Origin: Erinaceus europaeus
Lineage: Eukaryota > Chordata > Mammalia > Eulipotyphla > Erinaceidae
Direction: 5' to 3'
Assembly (NCBI RefSeq): GCF_950295315.1
Contig: NC_080164.1
Coordinates: forward strand, 113,904,890-113,968,889
Length of the DNA stretch: 64,000 nucleotides
Both the position numbers and the translations under genes were made by a program. Below the pieces are notes generated by a model. It searched no databases. It was not told the origin of the DNA and saw only the letters and a program-made list of their open reading frames with translations. This document shows positions 42,606-54,707 of this stretch, piece by piece. How positions within the stretch are numbered: the first letter of the stretch is position 1; each line of letters begins with the position of its first letter.

Positions 42606-45600
42606 ATGACACTACAATACATTAAATCCATAATATCAATAAATGTCAATGGCTTAAACTCACCCATTAAAAGGCACTGACTGGGAGGATAATCAGAAAA
42701 CACAACCCAATCATATACTGCTTGCAAGAATCCCACTTGACCCAACAAGGTAAACACAGACTTAAAGTGAAAGGATGGAAAACTATCCTACAGGCTAATG
42801 AACCACAAAAAAGGCAGGAACAACCATTCTCATCTCTGATACAATAGACTTTAAACTAAACAAAGTAATAAAAGATAGGCAAGGTCATTACATAATGATT
42901 AGGGGATCAATCAACAAAGAAGATTTAACAATTATTAAAATATATGCACCCAGTGAGGGCCCATCTAAATACATCAAACAACTACTGAAAGAAATACAAA
43001 AATACATCAATAGTAATACAATAATAGTGGAAGACTTCAAAACTCCACACTCACAATTAGACAGATCAACGAAGCAGAGAATCAACAAGAAAATTAAATG
43101 AAGATATGGACAGACTAGACCTCCTGGACATTTTCAGAGTTCATCACCCCCCAAAACTCAAATACACATTCTTTTCAAATCCACAAATCACATACTCAAG
43201 GATAGACCACATGTTAGGTCACAAAGACAGCTTTAACAAATTCAAGAGCATTGAAATCATCCCAAGTATCTTCACAGACCACAGTGGAGTAAAGCTAACG
43301 TTTAACAACAAAGAGAAGATTATTAAAATTTACAGAATTTGGAAACTATAAAAACATACTGCTTAAGAACTGCTGGGTTAGAGAGGCACTCAAGCAAGAA
43401 ATTCAAATGTTCCTGGAAACAAATGAAAATGAAGATACAAGCTATAAAAATATTTGGGACACAGCTAAAGCAGTACTGAGAGGGAAACTCATAGCCATAC
43501 AATCACATATTAAACAACAAGAAAAAGCTCAAATAAACGACCTTACTTCATAGCTTAAGGACTTAGAGGAATGGGAACAAAGGAACCCTAAAGCAACCAG
43601 AAGGATGAAAATCCCTAAAATTAGAGCAGAAATAAACAACATCAAAAATAAGAGAACCATAAAAAAGAACAATGAAGCCAAATGTTGGTTCTTTGAAAAA
43701 TTTTAAAATATTGACTAACGCCTAGACAGACTCACTAAAAAAAGGGGGAGGGGGAGACTCAAATAAATAGAATTGTAAATGATAGGGGAGATATCACAAC
43801 TGACACCACAGAAATCCAGAAAATTATGTGAAACTTCTATGAAGAACTAGACACCACTAAGCTAGAGAATCTGGAAGAAATGGAAGAATTCCTAGAAACA
43901 TATCCCCTTCCAAAACTGAACCTAGAAGAACTACAAAACCTAAATGCACTAATCCCATACAAAGAAATTGAAACAGTTATTAAGAATCTTCTCAACAACA
44001 AAAGTCATGCACCAGATGGCTTCACAAATGAATTCTACAAAATCTTCAGGAAACAGTTAATACCCATACTTCTAAAACTTTTCCACAAGATCAAAGAAAC
44101 AGGAACACTCCCTTCCAACCTTCTATGAAGCCAACACCACCCTGATACCAAAAGCAGATAGGGACACAACAAAAAAGGAAAACTACAGACCAATATCTCT
44201 GATGAACATAGATGTCAAAATATTAAACAAGACCTGGCCAACCAGATACAGCAGCATATCAAAAAGATTGTTCATCACAAACAAGTGGGATTTATCCCAG
44301 GAATGCAAGGTTGGTTCAACATACGTAAGCCAATCAATGTCATTCACTGCATCAATAAAAGTAAAACCAAAAACCATATGATTATCTCAATAGATTCAGA
44401 GAAAGTATTTGACAAAATCCAACACCTGTTCATGCTCAAAACACTACAAAAAATGGGAATAGATGGGAAATTCCTCAAGATAGTGGAGTCCATATATAGC
44501 AAACCTACAACCAACATCATACTCAATGGACAGAAGCTGAAAGCATTCCCCCTCAGATCGGGGACTAAACAGGGCTGTCCACTATCACCATTACTCTTCA
44601 ACACAGTATTGGAATTTCTTGCCATAGCAATGAGGCAAGAGAAAGAAATCAAAGGAATATAGATTAGAAGGGAAGTCAAGCTGTCACTATTTGCATATGA
44701 TATGATAGTATGATATGATAGTATACATAGAAAAACCTAAAGAATCCAGCAAAAAACTACTGTAAGTTATCAGGCAATATAGGAAGGTGTCAGGCTAAAA
44801 ATAAATGTACAAAAATAAGTGGCATTTCTCTATGCAAACACTTCTTCTTCTAGCGTTTGGCCTTCTTCCGTAGCCAGTCAACAGCATCAGGTTGAGCCTG
44901 ATGTAAAGATTCGAGACCTCCTTTGAATCTGGAGAGGTGGCAGTCGTTGACTATGTGGGTCATAGTCTGTCTGTAGCCGCAGGGGCAGTTTGGGTCGTCT
45001 CTGGCTCCCCAGCAATGGAACATAGCAGCGCACTGGCCATGGCCTGTTCGATAGCAATTGAGGAGAGCCCAATCATAACGTGCTAGGTCAAAGCTGGGTT
45101 GACGCTTGCAGGGGTCTGTGATGAGGTGTTTGTTCTTTACCTCAGCTGACTGCCAGCTCTGTTTCAAAGAGACTGGAAAAGAGAAGTTCAGTTTAGGCGT
45201 AGGGGACCAGATTGGGTGACGAGACATCAAGCGTTGAACAGGGTGGGCGGAGATATCCGTGTATATTGGCAGGTCCGGTCAAGCGTAGACGTGGGAAATG
45301 AACTTAGATGATGCCGCATCCCAACGAATATCTGGTGGGGTGATATTGCTAAGAACTGGCAGCCATGGAACCGGGGTGGAATGGATGGTTCCAGAAATTA
45401 TCCTCATGGAGGAATATAATTTATGCAAACACTAAAACTGAAGAAGACATCCAGAAATCACTCCCATTCACTGTTGCAGCAAAATTAACAAAATACCTAG
45501 GGATAAAGCTGACCAAAGAAGTGAAAGACTTATATAATGAAAACTATGAGTCACTATTCAAGGAAACAGAAAATGATACCAAGAAATGGAAAGATATCCC

Positions 45601-47016
45601 ATGCTCATGGATTGGAAGAATAAATATCAGCAAAATGAATATTCTCCCCAGAGCCATATACAGTTTTAAAGCAATACCCATCAAAGTTCCACCAAGCTTA
45701 TTTAAGAGAATAGAACAAAAACTACAATCGTTTACCTGGAACCAGAAAACACCCAGAATTGTCAAAATCTTGAGGAAATGAAACAGAAATGGAGGCATCA
45801 CACTCCCAGATCTAAAACTATATTATAAGGCCATCATCATCAAAACAGCCTGGTAATGGAACAAAAATAGGCACACAGACCAGTGGAACAGAATTTAAAG
45901 CCCAGAAATAAACCCCAGACCTCTGGACATCTATTCTTTGATAAGGGGGCCCAAAGTATTAAATGGAGGAAAGAGGCTCTCTTCAATAAATGGTGCTAGG
46001 AAAACTGGGTTGAAACATGCAGAAGAATGAAACTGAACCATCTTATCTTACCAGAGACAAAAATCAACTCCAAATGGATCAAGGACCTGGATGTTATACC
46101 AGATACTATCAAACACTTAGACTAAAACATTGGTGGAATATTTTCCACCTAAACCTCAAGGACATCTTTGATGAAACAAACCAAATTGCAAGGAAGACTA
46201 AAACAGAAGCAAACCAATGGGACTACATTAAATTGAAAAGCTTCTGCACAGCCAAAGAAACTATTACACAAAGTATCACACAAAAACTATCACAGAAAAA
46301 AAATCTTCATATGCCATACATCAGACAAGAGACTAATAACCAAAATATACAAAGAAAGAGCTCAGCAAACTTAGCAACAAAACAGCAAATGACCCCATCA
46401 AAAAATGGACAGAGGTTATGAACAAAACATTCACTACAGAGAAGATCCAAAAGGCTAAAAAACATGAAAACTTGCTTCAGGTCACTGATTGTTAGAGAAA
46501 TGCAAAAAAGACAACATTGAGATACCACCTCACTCCTGTGAGAATGGCATATATCAAAAAGGACAGCAGTAACAAATGCTGGAGAGGCTGTGGGGACAGA
46601 GGAACCCTTCTGCACTGCTGGTGGGAATGTAGATTGGTCCAGCCTCTCTGGAGAGCATTCTGTAGAACTTTCACAAGGCTAGACATTAACTTTCCATATG
46701 ACCCAGTAATGCCTCTACTGGGGATATAGCCCAAGGACTCCATAACACCCAACCACAAAGATATGTGTACACCCATATTCATAGCAGCACAATTCATAAT
46801 AGCTAAAACCTGGAAGCAACCCAGGTGCCCAACGACAAATGAGTGGCTGAGAAAGCTGTTGTATATATACACAATGGAATACTTCGCAGCTACTAAGAAC
46901 AATGAACCCACCTTCTCTGACCCATCTTGAATGGAACTAGAAGGAATTATGTTAAGTGAGCTAAGTCAGAGGATAAAGAGGTGTATGGGATGATCCCACT
47001 CATAAACAGAAGTTAA
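42606..47016 (+). pseudogene. L1 ORF2 (endonuclease/reverse transcriptase), degenerate
   Basis: Start ATG 42,606-42,608, 62 bp after ORF1. The apurinic-like endonuclease region spans about 42,640-43,350 and includes SRIDHMLGH and [11 protein letters not shown], the terminal catalytic D-H. The reverse transcriptase follows at 43,880-44,760. The polymerase motif usually FADD is altered to FAYD at about 44,690, followed by a 13-bp tandem duplication that shifts frame, so RT activity is lost even apart from the stops. The C-terminal cysteine motif survives as [18 protein letters not shown] (46,578-46,631). ORF2 ends at 47,014-47,016. The 579-bp insert separates the RT thumb from the C-terminal region. 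Confidence 0.93.
44843..45421 (-). mobile_element. 3' end of a non-L1 LINE (Jockey/I/CR1-like C-terminus) inserted in L1 ORF2
   Basis: 579 bp flanked by the 12-bp duplication TATGCAAACACT (44,831-44,842 and 45,422-45,433), absent from the other L1. The minus strand holds one frame of 186 codons from an ATG at 45,407-45,405 to a TAG at 44,852-44,850, broken only by a TGA at 45,281-45,279. It encodes a C-terminal region with HSTPVPWLPVLSNITPPDIR, then WALLNCYRTGHGQCA and a C2HC knuckle CPCGYRQTMTHIVNDC. From memory, this pattern closes the ORF of Jockey/I/CR1-like LINEs that are widespread in arthropods and other invertebrates. After the stop come only seven bases (AAGAAGA) before the target duplication. 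There is no poly(A), so it was not moved by L1. It is 5'-truncated, as LINE inserts usually are. Confidence 0.85.
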
Positions 47017-48082
47017 GAAGGAAAACCAGAAAGGGAAACTCAAAGCAGGATCTGACTAAAGTTTTTAGTAGGGAACCAAAGTAAAAACCCTGAGTTGAGG
47101 GTGAGGGTGGATGTTCACCTTCATGGGGTGGGGGCAGTTGGGGGGAGGAGGGGAGGGGGTTGGGATTAGACATTGTCTTTTGGTGGTAGTAATGGTGTTT
47201 ATATACAGTCCTATTAATTTGTAGTTGTATAAATCAGTAAGTAATATGAGAGTGGAAAAACTGAAAAAAAAAGTTTGATGTCTCAAACTTTTTAAAGCAC
47301 AGACTGAGGCTTTTTAATACATAGGCTGAGTCTTTGATATATTGACTCTCTTAAAAGCTTAGTCCAGGGAGAACAGAAGCAATTGGTGGCATAGCTATAT
47401 GCAAATAATACCAAGGACATAAAATATGGTGATGGTGTGTATTATACAGCAAATCCTAACAAAGGGATTTTTAAAAGTTTACCCAATTGCCAAACAATGT
47501 GATTATAGCAATAACTATCTATTGTCTTCTTAAACCATAAGTCAGCAGGAACCTCCCACTTCCTCTATAGAGCCTATATTTCCCCCAATCCTGGAACCTC
47601 TGGGGTGGGGCACACTTTCCTGTATGGTTCTCTCATGTCATACCAAATGATACCGCATCAGCTAATCCCAACCAAATCAATGCAACAAGTACCCCCCTCA
47701 GCATGCTTTACTTTAGACTGTGTCCAGAGATGTCAGGCATGGAATGCCAACCCTTCACCCTCATCACTCGGGTGAGACTTTTCCTTTCATGGTATTCTCT
47801 AATTCCATTTCAGGAGGTTCACTTCCTAACAAAGTCCTAAAACCTAGATATAGGCCAGGTCCCATTAAATAGAGCATGTATCCATAAGTACAAAAGCCAG
47901 ACCTTCAACCTTCTGCATCCCACAATGACCTTGGGTCCATATTCCCAGAGGGTTAAAGAATAGGAAAGTTATCAGGGGAAGGGATGGGATACGGAGTTCT
48001 GGTGGTGGGAATTGTGCGAAGTTGTACTCCTTTTATCCTATGATTTTGTCAATGTTTCCTTTTTATAAATAAAAATTTTTTT
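47017..48082 (+). repeat. L1 3'UTR with G-rich tract
   Basis: 3'UTR with a polypurine G-rich block at 47,126-47,165 (several GGGG runs), then the terminal module present in the other L1 ends (tgggtccatattcccagagg, ctggtggtgggaattgtgcg) and an AATAAAAATTT end. Confidence 0.9.
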
Positions 48083-48117
48083 AAAAGATTCATTAATTAA
48101 AAAGCTTCATTAATTTA

Positions 48118-48240
48118 TTGTCTTTTTTTTATGAGTGAGAGTAACAAGAGCACTGCTCAGTCCTTGCATATGAAGTGCTGGAACCCATATGTACAATTCC
48201 TGAGCTCTAGTTCTGAGTCACCTCCCCAATCATCTTCCAT
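48118..48240 (-). mobile_element. Old SINE-like repeat
   Basis: Short decayed copy (gagcactgctcagtccttgcatatgaagtgctgg ... ctgagtcacctccccaatc) resembling the older family at 8,895. Confidence 0.45.
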
Positions 48241-49540
48241 TTTTATTTGAGTTACTACACAATTTATGTACCTCTTCCCTGCTCTGCTTTATGTCAAAAA
48301 ACATTCTTTTGTGCAAGCCATTGAGTGTGGGAGGTAGTCTACACTTCCAATCTGATCATGAAACTCCCTTAATTAAAACTATTCAATTATTTCATGTCAT
48401 TGACAGAACATGATGTATGTTACTCCTGTAACCAAATGCCTGGTTCTGTGGACCAGTTTCATCTTCTTGCCTTGAGATTGGTGTGGTTCAGTGATAGAAA
48501 ACTGTTCTCACACATACAGTTTGCTGAATCTCATATCGACGCCTTCACTAATGCTTACTCTGCCCCTTCTTCCTTGTCTAAAAGTTAATAGGCTTCTTCT
48601 CTTTTAAGATTCCCCAACACTGTCTCCAGGATGGAGTAATACCATTTTCTTTAGCTTTCAGAATATATTGTAATTTTCTTTCCATTTTACTCATCATATT
48701 CTATTCTTAAATATAATTATGTGTGTTTATATATATGTATATATGTTTATATTTGGCCCTCAGAAATATGTTTAGTGAGATCATTAATGCACAAGCTAAC
48801 ATAGTAGTAACATTGTGCACGGAACAAGGATACACAATAAAATTAAGTTTAATTTAATTCTGGACACACAAGTATCTGATGATAGTCATCAGGTCACTAG
48901 ATTCTATGTGTCTGATTTTGCTAGCTGAACAGGTATCTTTTGTCTTCTACCACTGTCTATATATAAGCTCCCAGGATTGGTGACTGATAGTCTTTGCCTT
49001 GGATGAAAAAAAAAAAAAAAAGAAAAAGAAATCCCAGTCCACATTGTTTTCAGTAAACTCTGAGCAGCATTGACACAACAATATTTCAGGAGATAGAATG
49101 CTATTCATATTTTTCCTGACAAGCAACTCATTCAAACAACTTTAAATTTTGTCACATTATGTATCATATAAATTATGTAAGTTCTTAGAAATTTGCTCCA
49201 TTCAAATAAGCCATTGGAGTAGCTCAAATATTAGGTTCAGACTAAAGAGACTGGGCTGACCTAACTGTGTAATATTTGTCAGGAAGTTACAGAGCTCACT
49301 TCTAGAATGCACTTAAAAGGAAGTTTAAAGTTTTGTTAAAATTGTATAGATTCATATTCGTAATTTGTTCAATCTCTTATGCTTTTCACATAATCATTCA
49401 ATTATGAGCGAAAGCTCTGTAATATAAGAGATTGTAATTATCTATCATTATATTTACCATTTAATTTTCTTTAAACTGTTTATTTCAGTATTTCTGTAAA
49501 CATTTAGTCTACTTGTTAATAGGGATGACATTTCATTAGG
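48241..49540. other. Unique sequence, no gene seen
   Basis: AT-rich, with a short TATATG repeat near 48,730-48,750 and a 17-base A-run near 49,005-49,021. No coding or RNA feature recognised. Confidence 0.5.
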
Positions 49541-49760
49541 ATCCCGGTTCGAGCCCCCGGCTCCCCACCTGCAGGCAGGCCCCTTCACAGGCGGTGAAGC
49601 AGGTCTGCAGGTGTCTGTCTTTCTCTCCCTCTCTGTCTTCCCCTCCTCTCTCCATTTCTCTCTGTCCTATCCAACAACAACGACATCAATAATAACTACA
49701 ACAATAAAACAACAAGGGCAACAAAAGGGAATAAATAAATAAAATTAAATTTAAAAAAAA
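49541..49760 (+). mobile_element. 5'-truncated young SINE
   Basis: Begins at the B-box (aggatcccggttcgagcccc, consensus) and continues through the body to AATAAATAAATAAAATTAAA. Near-consensus sequence suggests a recent copy lacking the A-box end. Confidence 0.93.
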
Positions 49761-51708
49761 CAGACTAGACATGGGGAAGTGTAGAATTGTACAAGGCTGG
49801 AAAAAAGTTTCTTAATTTTAGATTTGGAGTAATCTTAAATAAGGGTGAGGTTGTAAGAAATATAAATAAGGTGAAATAAAATAATGGCATTCAAAAGAAG
49901 ACTTAGTCAAATGTTTTTCTTTCATTGTTTTTCTTGGGTCAGATGTAGCAGGTAGTAAACACAGCATGGTATTTCTTGGTTCTTAGCTCACTTGGAATGA
50001 GACAAGGCTGGTCTTGAACAACACAGTTGGAATTAAAGAAGGACTCAGTTTGGGAGACAAGGATGCTTAAAGGAACAAGAAGACCTTATAAAGCTCATGC
50101 ATGGTTCAGAGTAGTCTAACAGGACAAAAAATCTTGCAAGTGTGTTGGGGATAAAGTTATAACTTAGGAGAGAATGTGTATTTGCTTGAAGTATCCTCTG
50201 AGGTTGTGATTATTACATGATTTTTGAAATTAGGGATACAGATATTCTTTTCAACTGTCTCTACTAAAATGAAACTGAACATATATACAATATTAAACAA
50301 CTGCATCTGCTTTTTTTTTTTTTAGACAGCTTCCCTGTGAATAAGGAGTGAAAGAAAAAATGGTGGAAATAGATATAGATATTGAAATCCATATGTATTT
50401 GCATTTAATATATATTTGACAGTGAGATTTAATATTTGCTGGCATTTACTTCAATGTATTTTCTTTCTCTTGAAGTACTGAGGTTGATTTCAAGATGATT
50501 TATCCCTATGGTTCATACTAATATATCACCACTTGGAAATTTTGCTTCATACAGCTGTAGCATTGCCCACATGTCACAGAAAAACAAACCTTTTTAATAT
50601 ATGAAGGGTGTCAATGTTAGTCATGTGATTTGTAATGCTTTTGCTTAAATATTGATTTTTTTCAAATTCAATTTTTATTGATTTCTCTTAAATATTAATC
50701 ATTTCTAATGACAGCTTAAGAAATAGGCTGAGCTCCTTGAACATTCTCGCTAGCCACTCCTCGTAGAAATAGAGTACAATTTAGTATGCTTTGAATTAAG
50801 TCAAACAAAAACATACTGCTTTTTCATTTAAGAGTTTAATGCCATAAAGCAACATTTTATTTATGCCAAATCAAAGAATTTATCCAGAGTATAAACTGTG
50901 GCTTTGCAATTTATTCATAAACAATCCAATGCCATTTGCAATCTCTAGCTGGTTTATCTATAATTTACTACCATAGTTGCTTCATGAGAGACTATTCCTG
51001 GTCTAAAGGACCAGTGAAATTGACTGGGCCATGCTTAATTATGATAACTAGGAAACAGCAAGTCATCAACAGTTCTAAAGAACAGGGTTTCTACAATATC
51101 AGTGTGCAAAATATGCTGATTTTTCTTGAAAATAAAAGAAGTGTCACCTCCCCTCCAGACTGTTTAAAATTGCTGACTGGAATTCAGCTCTTCTGACTGT
51201 AAGTTAAATCTGGCGATTATTAGCTGAAAAGCTTCAGCACATCATTGAACCGCTCTGACCTTGCTTTCCCCTTCCAGAACACTGAAGAAATAATGCCTGC
51301 CACAGATTATCAAGGACTTGGCAAGGAACAGTGAATTAGCATCGGTGGCTCCTAAATGGAAGGACAGGACAGGTAGGATTATATTCAGGGCCTTTTTTTT
51401 TTTTTTCTACGTGTAGAGAGGTTTGGAAGCATATCCATCCACACAAGCAGTTTGTAAGTGGTTTTTGGATCTCAATCTATTTCATAAGGCCTTTCAAATG
51501 TGTAAAGCAGATTAAAATAAGACGTAGATTCAAGATCAATTAAATAATGTTATCTTTAGAGTAAAAAAAGCCAAAATACTGTTTAAGTGCTAGAAATTAA
51601 TTTAAAGAGAAGTGCTATAATGCAAAATAAATATTGGTGTGTTTTTCATGATGATGTTGGAGAAGGATATTGAGGATGGGAATGGTAAAATATAAAGAGT
51701 ATCCCCTG
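49761..51708. other. Unique sequence, no gene seen
   Basis: About 1.9 kb without recognisable repeats apart from T-runs at 50,311-50,323 and 51,392-51,406. This is the longest repeat-free stretch next to 25,095-26,450. No splice-supported open frame. Confidence 0.45.
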
Positions 51709-51709
51709 G

Positions 51710-51835
51710 GGGCCAGGCAGCAGCACACTGGATTAAGCTCACATAGTATGAAGTGATAGGACCAGCATAAGGTTAGTGCCCCCAGCTCCCACCTGCAGGG
51801 GGTCACTTCACAAGTGGTGAAGCAGGTCTGCAGGA
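51710..51835 (+). mobile_element. SINE head whose tail expanded into a purine microsatellite
   Basis: gggggccaggcagcagcacactgg head, 'cccagctcccacctgcagggggtcacttcac' body to 'gcaggtctgcagg', then a direct switch into GAAA/GGAA repeats. The CT-rich centre and 3' end are missing or replaced. Confidence 0.85.
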
Positions 51836-52019
51836 AAAATAAAAAAAGAAAGAAAGGAAGGAGAAAAAATAAAGGAATGAAGGAAAGAAGGAAGGAAAGA
51901 AAGAAGAAAGAAAAAGAAAGAAAGAAAGAAAGGAAGAAAGGAAGAAGGAAGGAAGGAAGGAAGGAGGAAGGAAGGTGGAAGGAAGGAAGGAAGGAAGGAA
52001 GGAAGGAAGGAAGGAAAAA

Positions 52020-52076
<57 letters not shown>

Positions 52077-52080
52077 AAAA
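51836..52080. repeat. (GAAA)n/(GGAA)n purine microsatellite
   Basis: About 245 bp of purine-only tetranucleotide repeats. It creates Lys/Glu/Arg-rich plus-strand and Phe/Ser/Leu-rich minus-strand frames that are artefacts. Confidence 0.98.
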
Positions 52081-52544
52081 AATGGTCATGGAGCACGGAG
52101 GTTCCCGGAAGATGGTGGACTGAGAAGCTGCTAGTGGCTTGAGCTCTGACCACATCATCTGGAAATGGTAGGATTTTCTGCCTTTAGTAGGCCAGTCAAT
52201 AAGGGGTCCTAGCGGTGACACCAAGGAGGTGACTATAACTTAATTTGGGTTAAAAACTAGAATAGAAAAAAAGGGAAAAAATTTTTTTCTTTTAAATTAT
52301 TATTCCCAAAGCGCACCTCCTCACCCTTACCCTCCCATAACCAGTCCCTGGGGACCAGCTCCTAGCAGACTCCCCTGCTGAGCTTCTTTCTTTACCAAGA
52401 CTCCTGTCCCACCAGGGAGTATCATTCATTCTAAGTCTATTCCCTACTGAAACCTCTGGCCTTTTTTCTTTCTAAGTAGCCAACCCCCCCACCCCACCCC
52501 CTACATAGGTAATTAAGTAATGAAAAATAAATAAATAAATAACT

Positions 52545-53487
52545 CTTTCCTTTCACCGCTCTTTTATTACTGTTCTTTTTCTTATCATTTTCTTTTTTCT
52601 CTCTTTCTTTTGTTTTCTTTTTCTCATTCTTGTCATCCTTTCTTCCTTAATCCTATAGCTTCCAAAGCCACAGGCCCCATCCCCCACACCACCAAAGAGT
52701 GTACTTTCACTGAATTCACTGATAAACGTTTGGGAATTATTTTGGGGAAGAATTCTGACTCAGAGTGGACTCTCACTGTGAGGATCTCTGCTCAACTTCC
52801 CTTCCTCCTTTAGCTACGCCTAGAATATACAGTGGATAGTAGATTTGCATAACTGTCTATTCCAGCTATACTTGTCTAGTCCTGAGGGGTTTTTTTTATT
52901 TGTTTTATTTTTTCTTACATAACCATCAGCTGCCTCTGCTCACAAGGTTTGAGATAATCTGGGACAGGGTTTTTTTTTTTTTTACCCTGCTCTATTTTAT
53001 TATTAATATTATATAAAGGCATATATCTTCCCCCCGCTTTAGGTTTATCAGAATTAACTCTTAGGGTATCTTTCATTGCTAGGGTAGTGGGCATCTTATC
53101 TATTGTGGGAGGAACTTGTCTCGTTACTCCTACCTCCTCTACAGACTCTCCCCTTCCTCCTCCACCTAGCTAATTAAAATAAATTAAATTAAATTAAAAA
53201 TAAAGTAATCAAAAAACTTTCCTTTCACTGCTCTTTAATTACAGCTCTTTTTCTTATCTTTTCTCTTTTCTCTCTCTTGTCTCTCTCTCTCTCTTTTTTT
53301 TTAAATTTGTCATACACTTCTTCCTTCCTTCATCTTTGCCTTTCTGAATTTGTGAATTATTTGGGGAAGAAATCTGACTCAGAGTGGACTCTCTATTTGT
53401 GTATCTCTGCTCTACTTCCCTTTCCCGTCTTGTTAACCCTAGAATATACAGTGGATAGTAGATTTGCATAACTGTCTATTCTTGCTA
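52545..53487 (+). repeat. Duplicated module in the L1 5'UTR
   Basis: The segment from ctttcctttcaccgctctttt to tagatttgcataactgtctatt occurs at 52,545-52,862 and again, slightly shorter, at 53,218-53,482. The 40-kb L1 has it once (41,147-41,371). The second copy is in the normal place before ORF1. Confidence 0.85.
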
Positions 53488-53732
53488 TCCCTTCTTTCTT
53501 AACTCTTTCTTCTTCACTGGGATTTGGTCACTATTTTTTCACGGACTGGAGACATTGTTTGGCTAACAGGTAACTATTAAACTACTTCAATACTTACTTC
53601 AGTTGCTACTGTAATTCCGGAGGTTGGTGAGTGGAATTGTCATAAAGGTATTTAGTACAGTGTTGCTTTTTCTCAAGACACAACACCTGAGGAACAACAG
53701 AGCATAAAAAAAGAAACACATAAATTAAAAAA

Positions 53733-54647
53733 ATGGGTAGATCAAAAACAAATAAAACTGCTACTCCAATGAATGAAGACAAGAGCCAGGAAGAAACTAC
53801 AAATCAGCCAGAATTAACGATAGATAAGAAAAGTGTGCAAGCAATAATAAACTTATTAATCACAGAAATGAAAACAACATTGGAGGAAAGGAATGGCAGT
53901 ATTAGGGAATCAATAGTTGAGACCACCCAAGGAAAATACTGACTATCTTGAGGCAATTAGAGAACTGAAAGCTGAAATAGCTGTAATGAAGAAAGAAGCT
54001 GAGGCAAGGGAAAGCAGACTAACAGAAGCAGAAAACAGAATTAGTCAGACAGAGGATGAGTTAGAGAAATGAAGAAAGAGGTGAAAGAGCTCAAAAAGAG
54101 ATTGAGAGACACTGAAAACAACAACAGAGACATATGGGATGATCTCAAAAGAAGTAACATTCGTATAATTGGCCTGCCAGAGGAAGAAAGAGAGGAAGGG
54201 GAAGCAAACATTCTAGAGGAAATAATACAAGAAAACTTCCCAGACCTGAATAACAGAAAGGAAATCAAGATTCAAGAGGCCCAGAGAGTTCCAAACAGAA
54301 TCAACCCAGACCTGAAGACACCAAGACACATCACAGTCACAATGAGAAGGAGTAAGGATAAAGAAAGGATCCTAAAGGCTGCAAGAGAGAAACAAAAAGT
54401 CACATACAAGGGAAAACCCATAAGATTATCTGCAGACTTCTCCACTCAAAGAATAAAAGCCAGAAGGGAGTGGCAAGATATCTATCGAGCCCTGAATGAA
54501 AAAGGGTTTCAACCAAGGATAATATATCCTGCTAGACTTTCATTCAAACTAGATGGAGGGATCAAAACCTTCTTAGACAAACAACAGTTAAAGGAGGCAA
54601 CCATCACCAAACCGGCCCTGAAAGAGGTTCTAAAAGACCTCTTATAA
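53733..54647 (+). pseudogene. L1 ORF1, one frameshifted region
   Basis: ATG at 53,733. The first 69 codons (MGRSKTNKTATPMNEDKS...) are open and then close at 53,942 through a frame change. After a broken coiled-coil stretch, the frame from 54,069 to 54,647 is open for 192 codons and covers the end of the coiled coil, the RRM-like segment (RSNIRIIGLPEEEREEGEAN) and the C-terminal domain with RRSKDKERILKAAREK and ARREWQDIY. It is much better preserved than in the 40-kb L1 but cannot make full-length protein. Confidence 0.92.
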
Positions 54648-54707
54648 ACAAGATCATCACTATAATACTGGCAATATATCAGAGAAAACAAAAATCTTTT
54701 TTGAACA

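Larger units (their letters stand above)
40335..48082 (+). mobile_element. Full-length L1 retrotransposon, mutated, with a foreign insert
   Basis: Complete L1 with a perfect 16-bp target duplication AAAAGATTCATTAATT (40,319-40,334 and 48,083-48,098). Order: 5'UTR 40,335-41,632 starting gggggggcagagccaagatgg, ORF1 41,633-42,544, ORF2 42,606-47,016, a 3'UTR of about 1.07 kb and a short A-rich tail. Both ORFs have many stops and frameshifts, so this copy is dead. ORF2 is split by a 579-bp insertion at 44,843-45,421. Without it the element is about 7.17 kb, of normal full length for a mammalian L1. Confidence 0.97.

Noticed and set aside
51803..52224. Open frames of 138, 116 and 106 codons
   Set aside because: Translation of a GAAA/GGAA microsatellite between a SINE and an L1 5' end.
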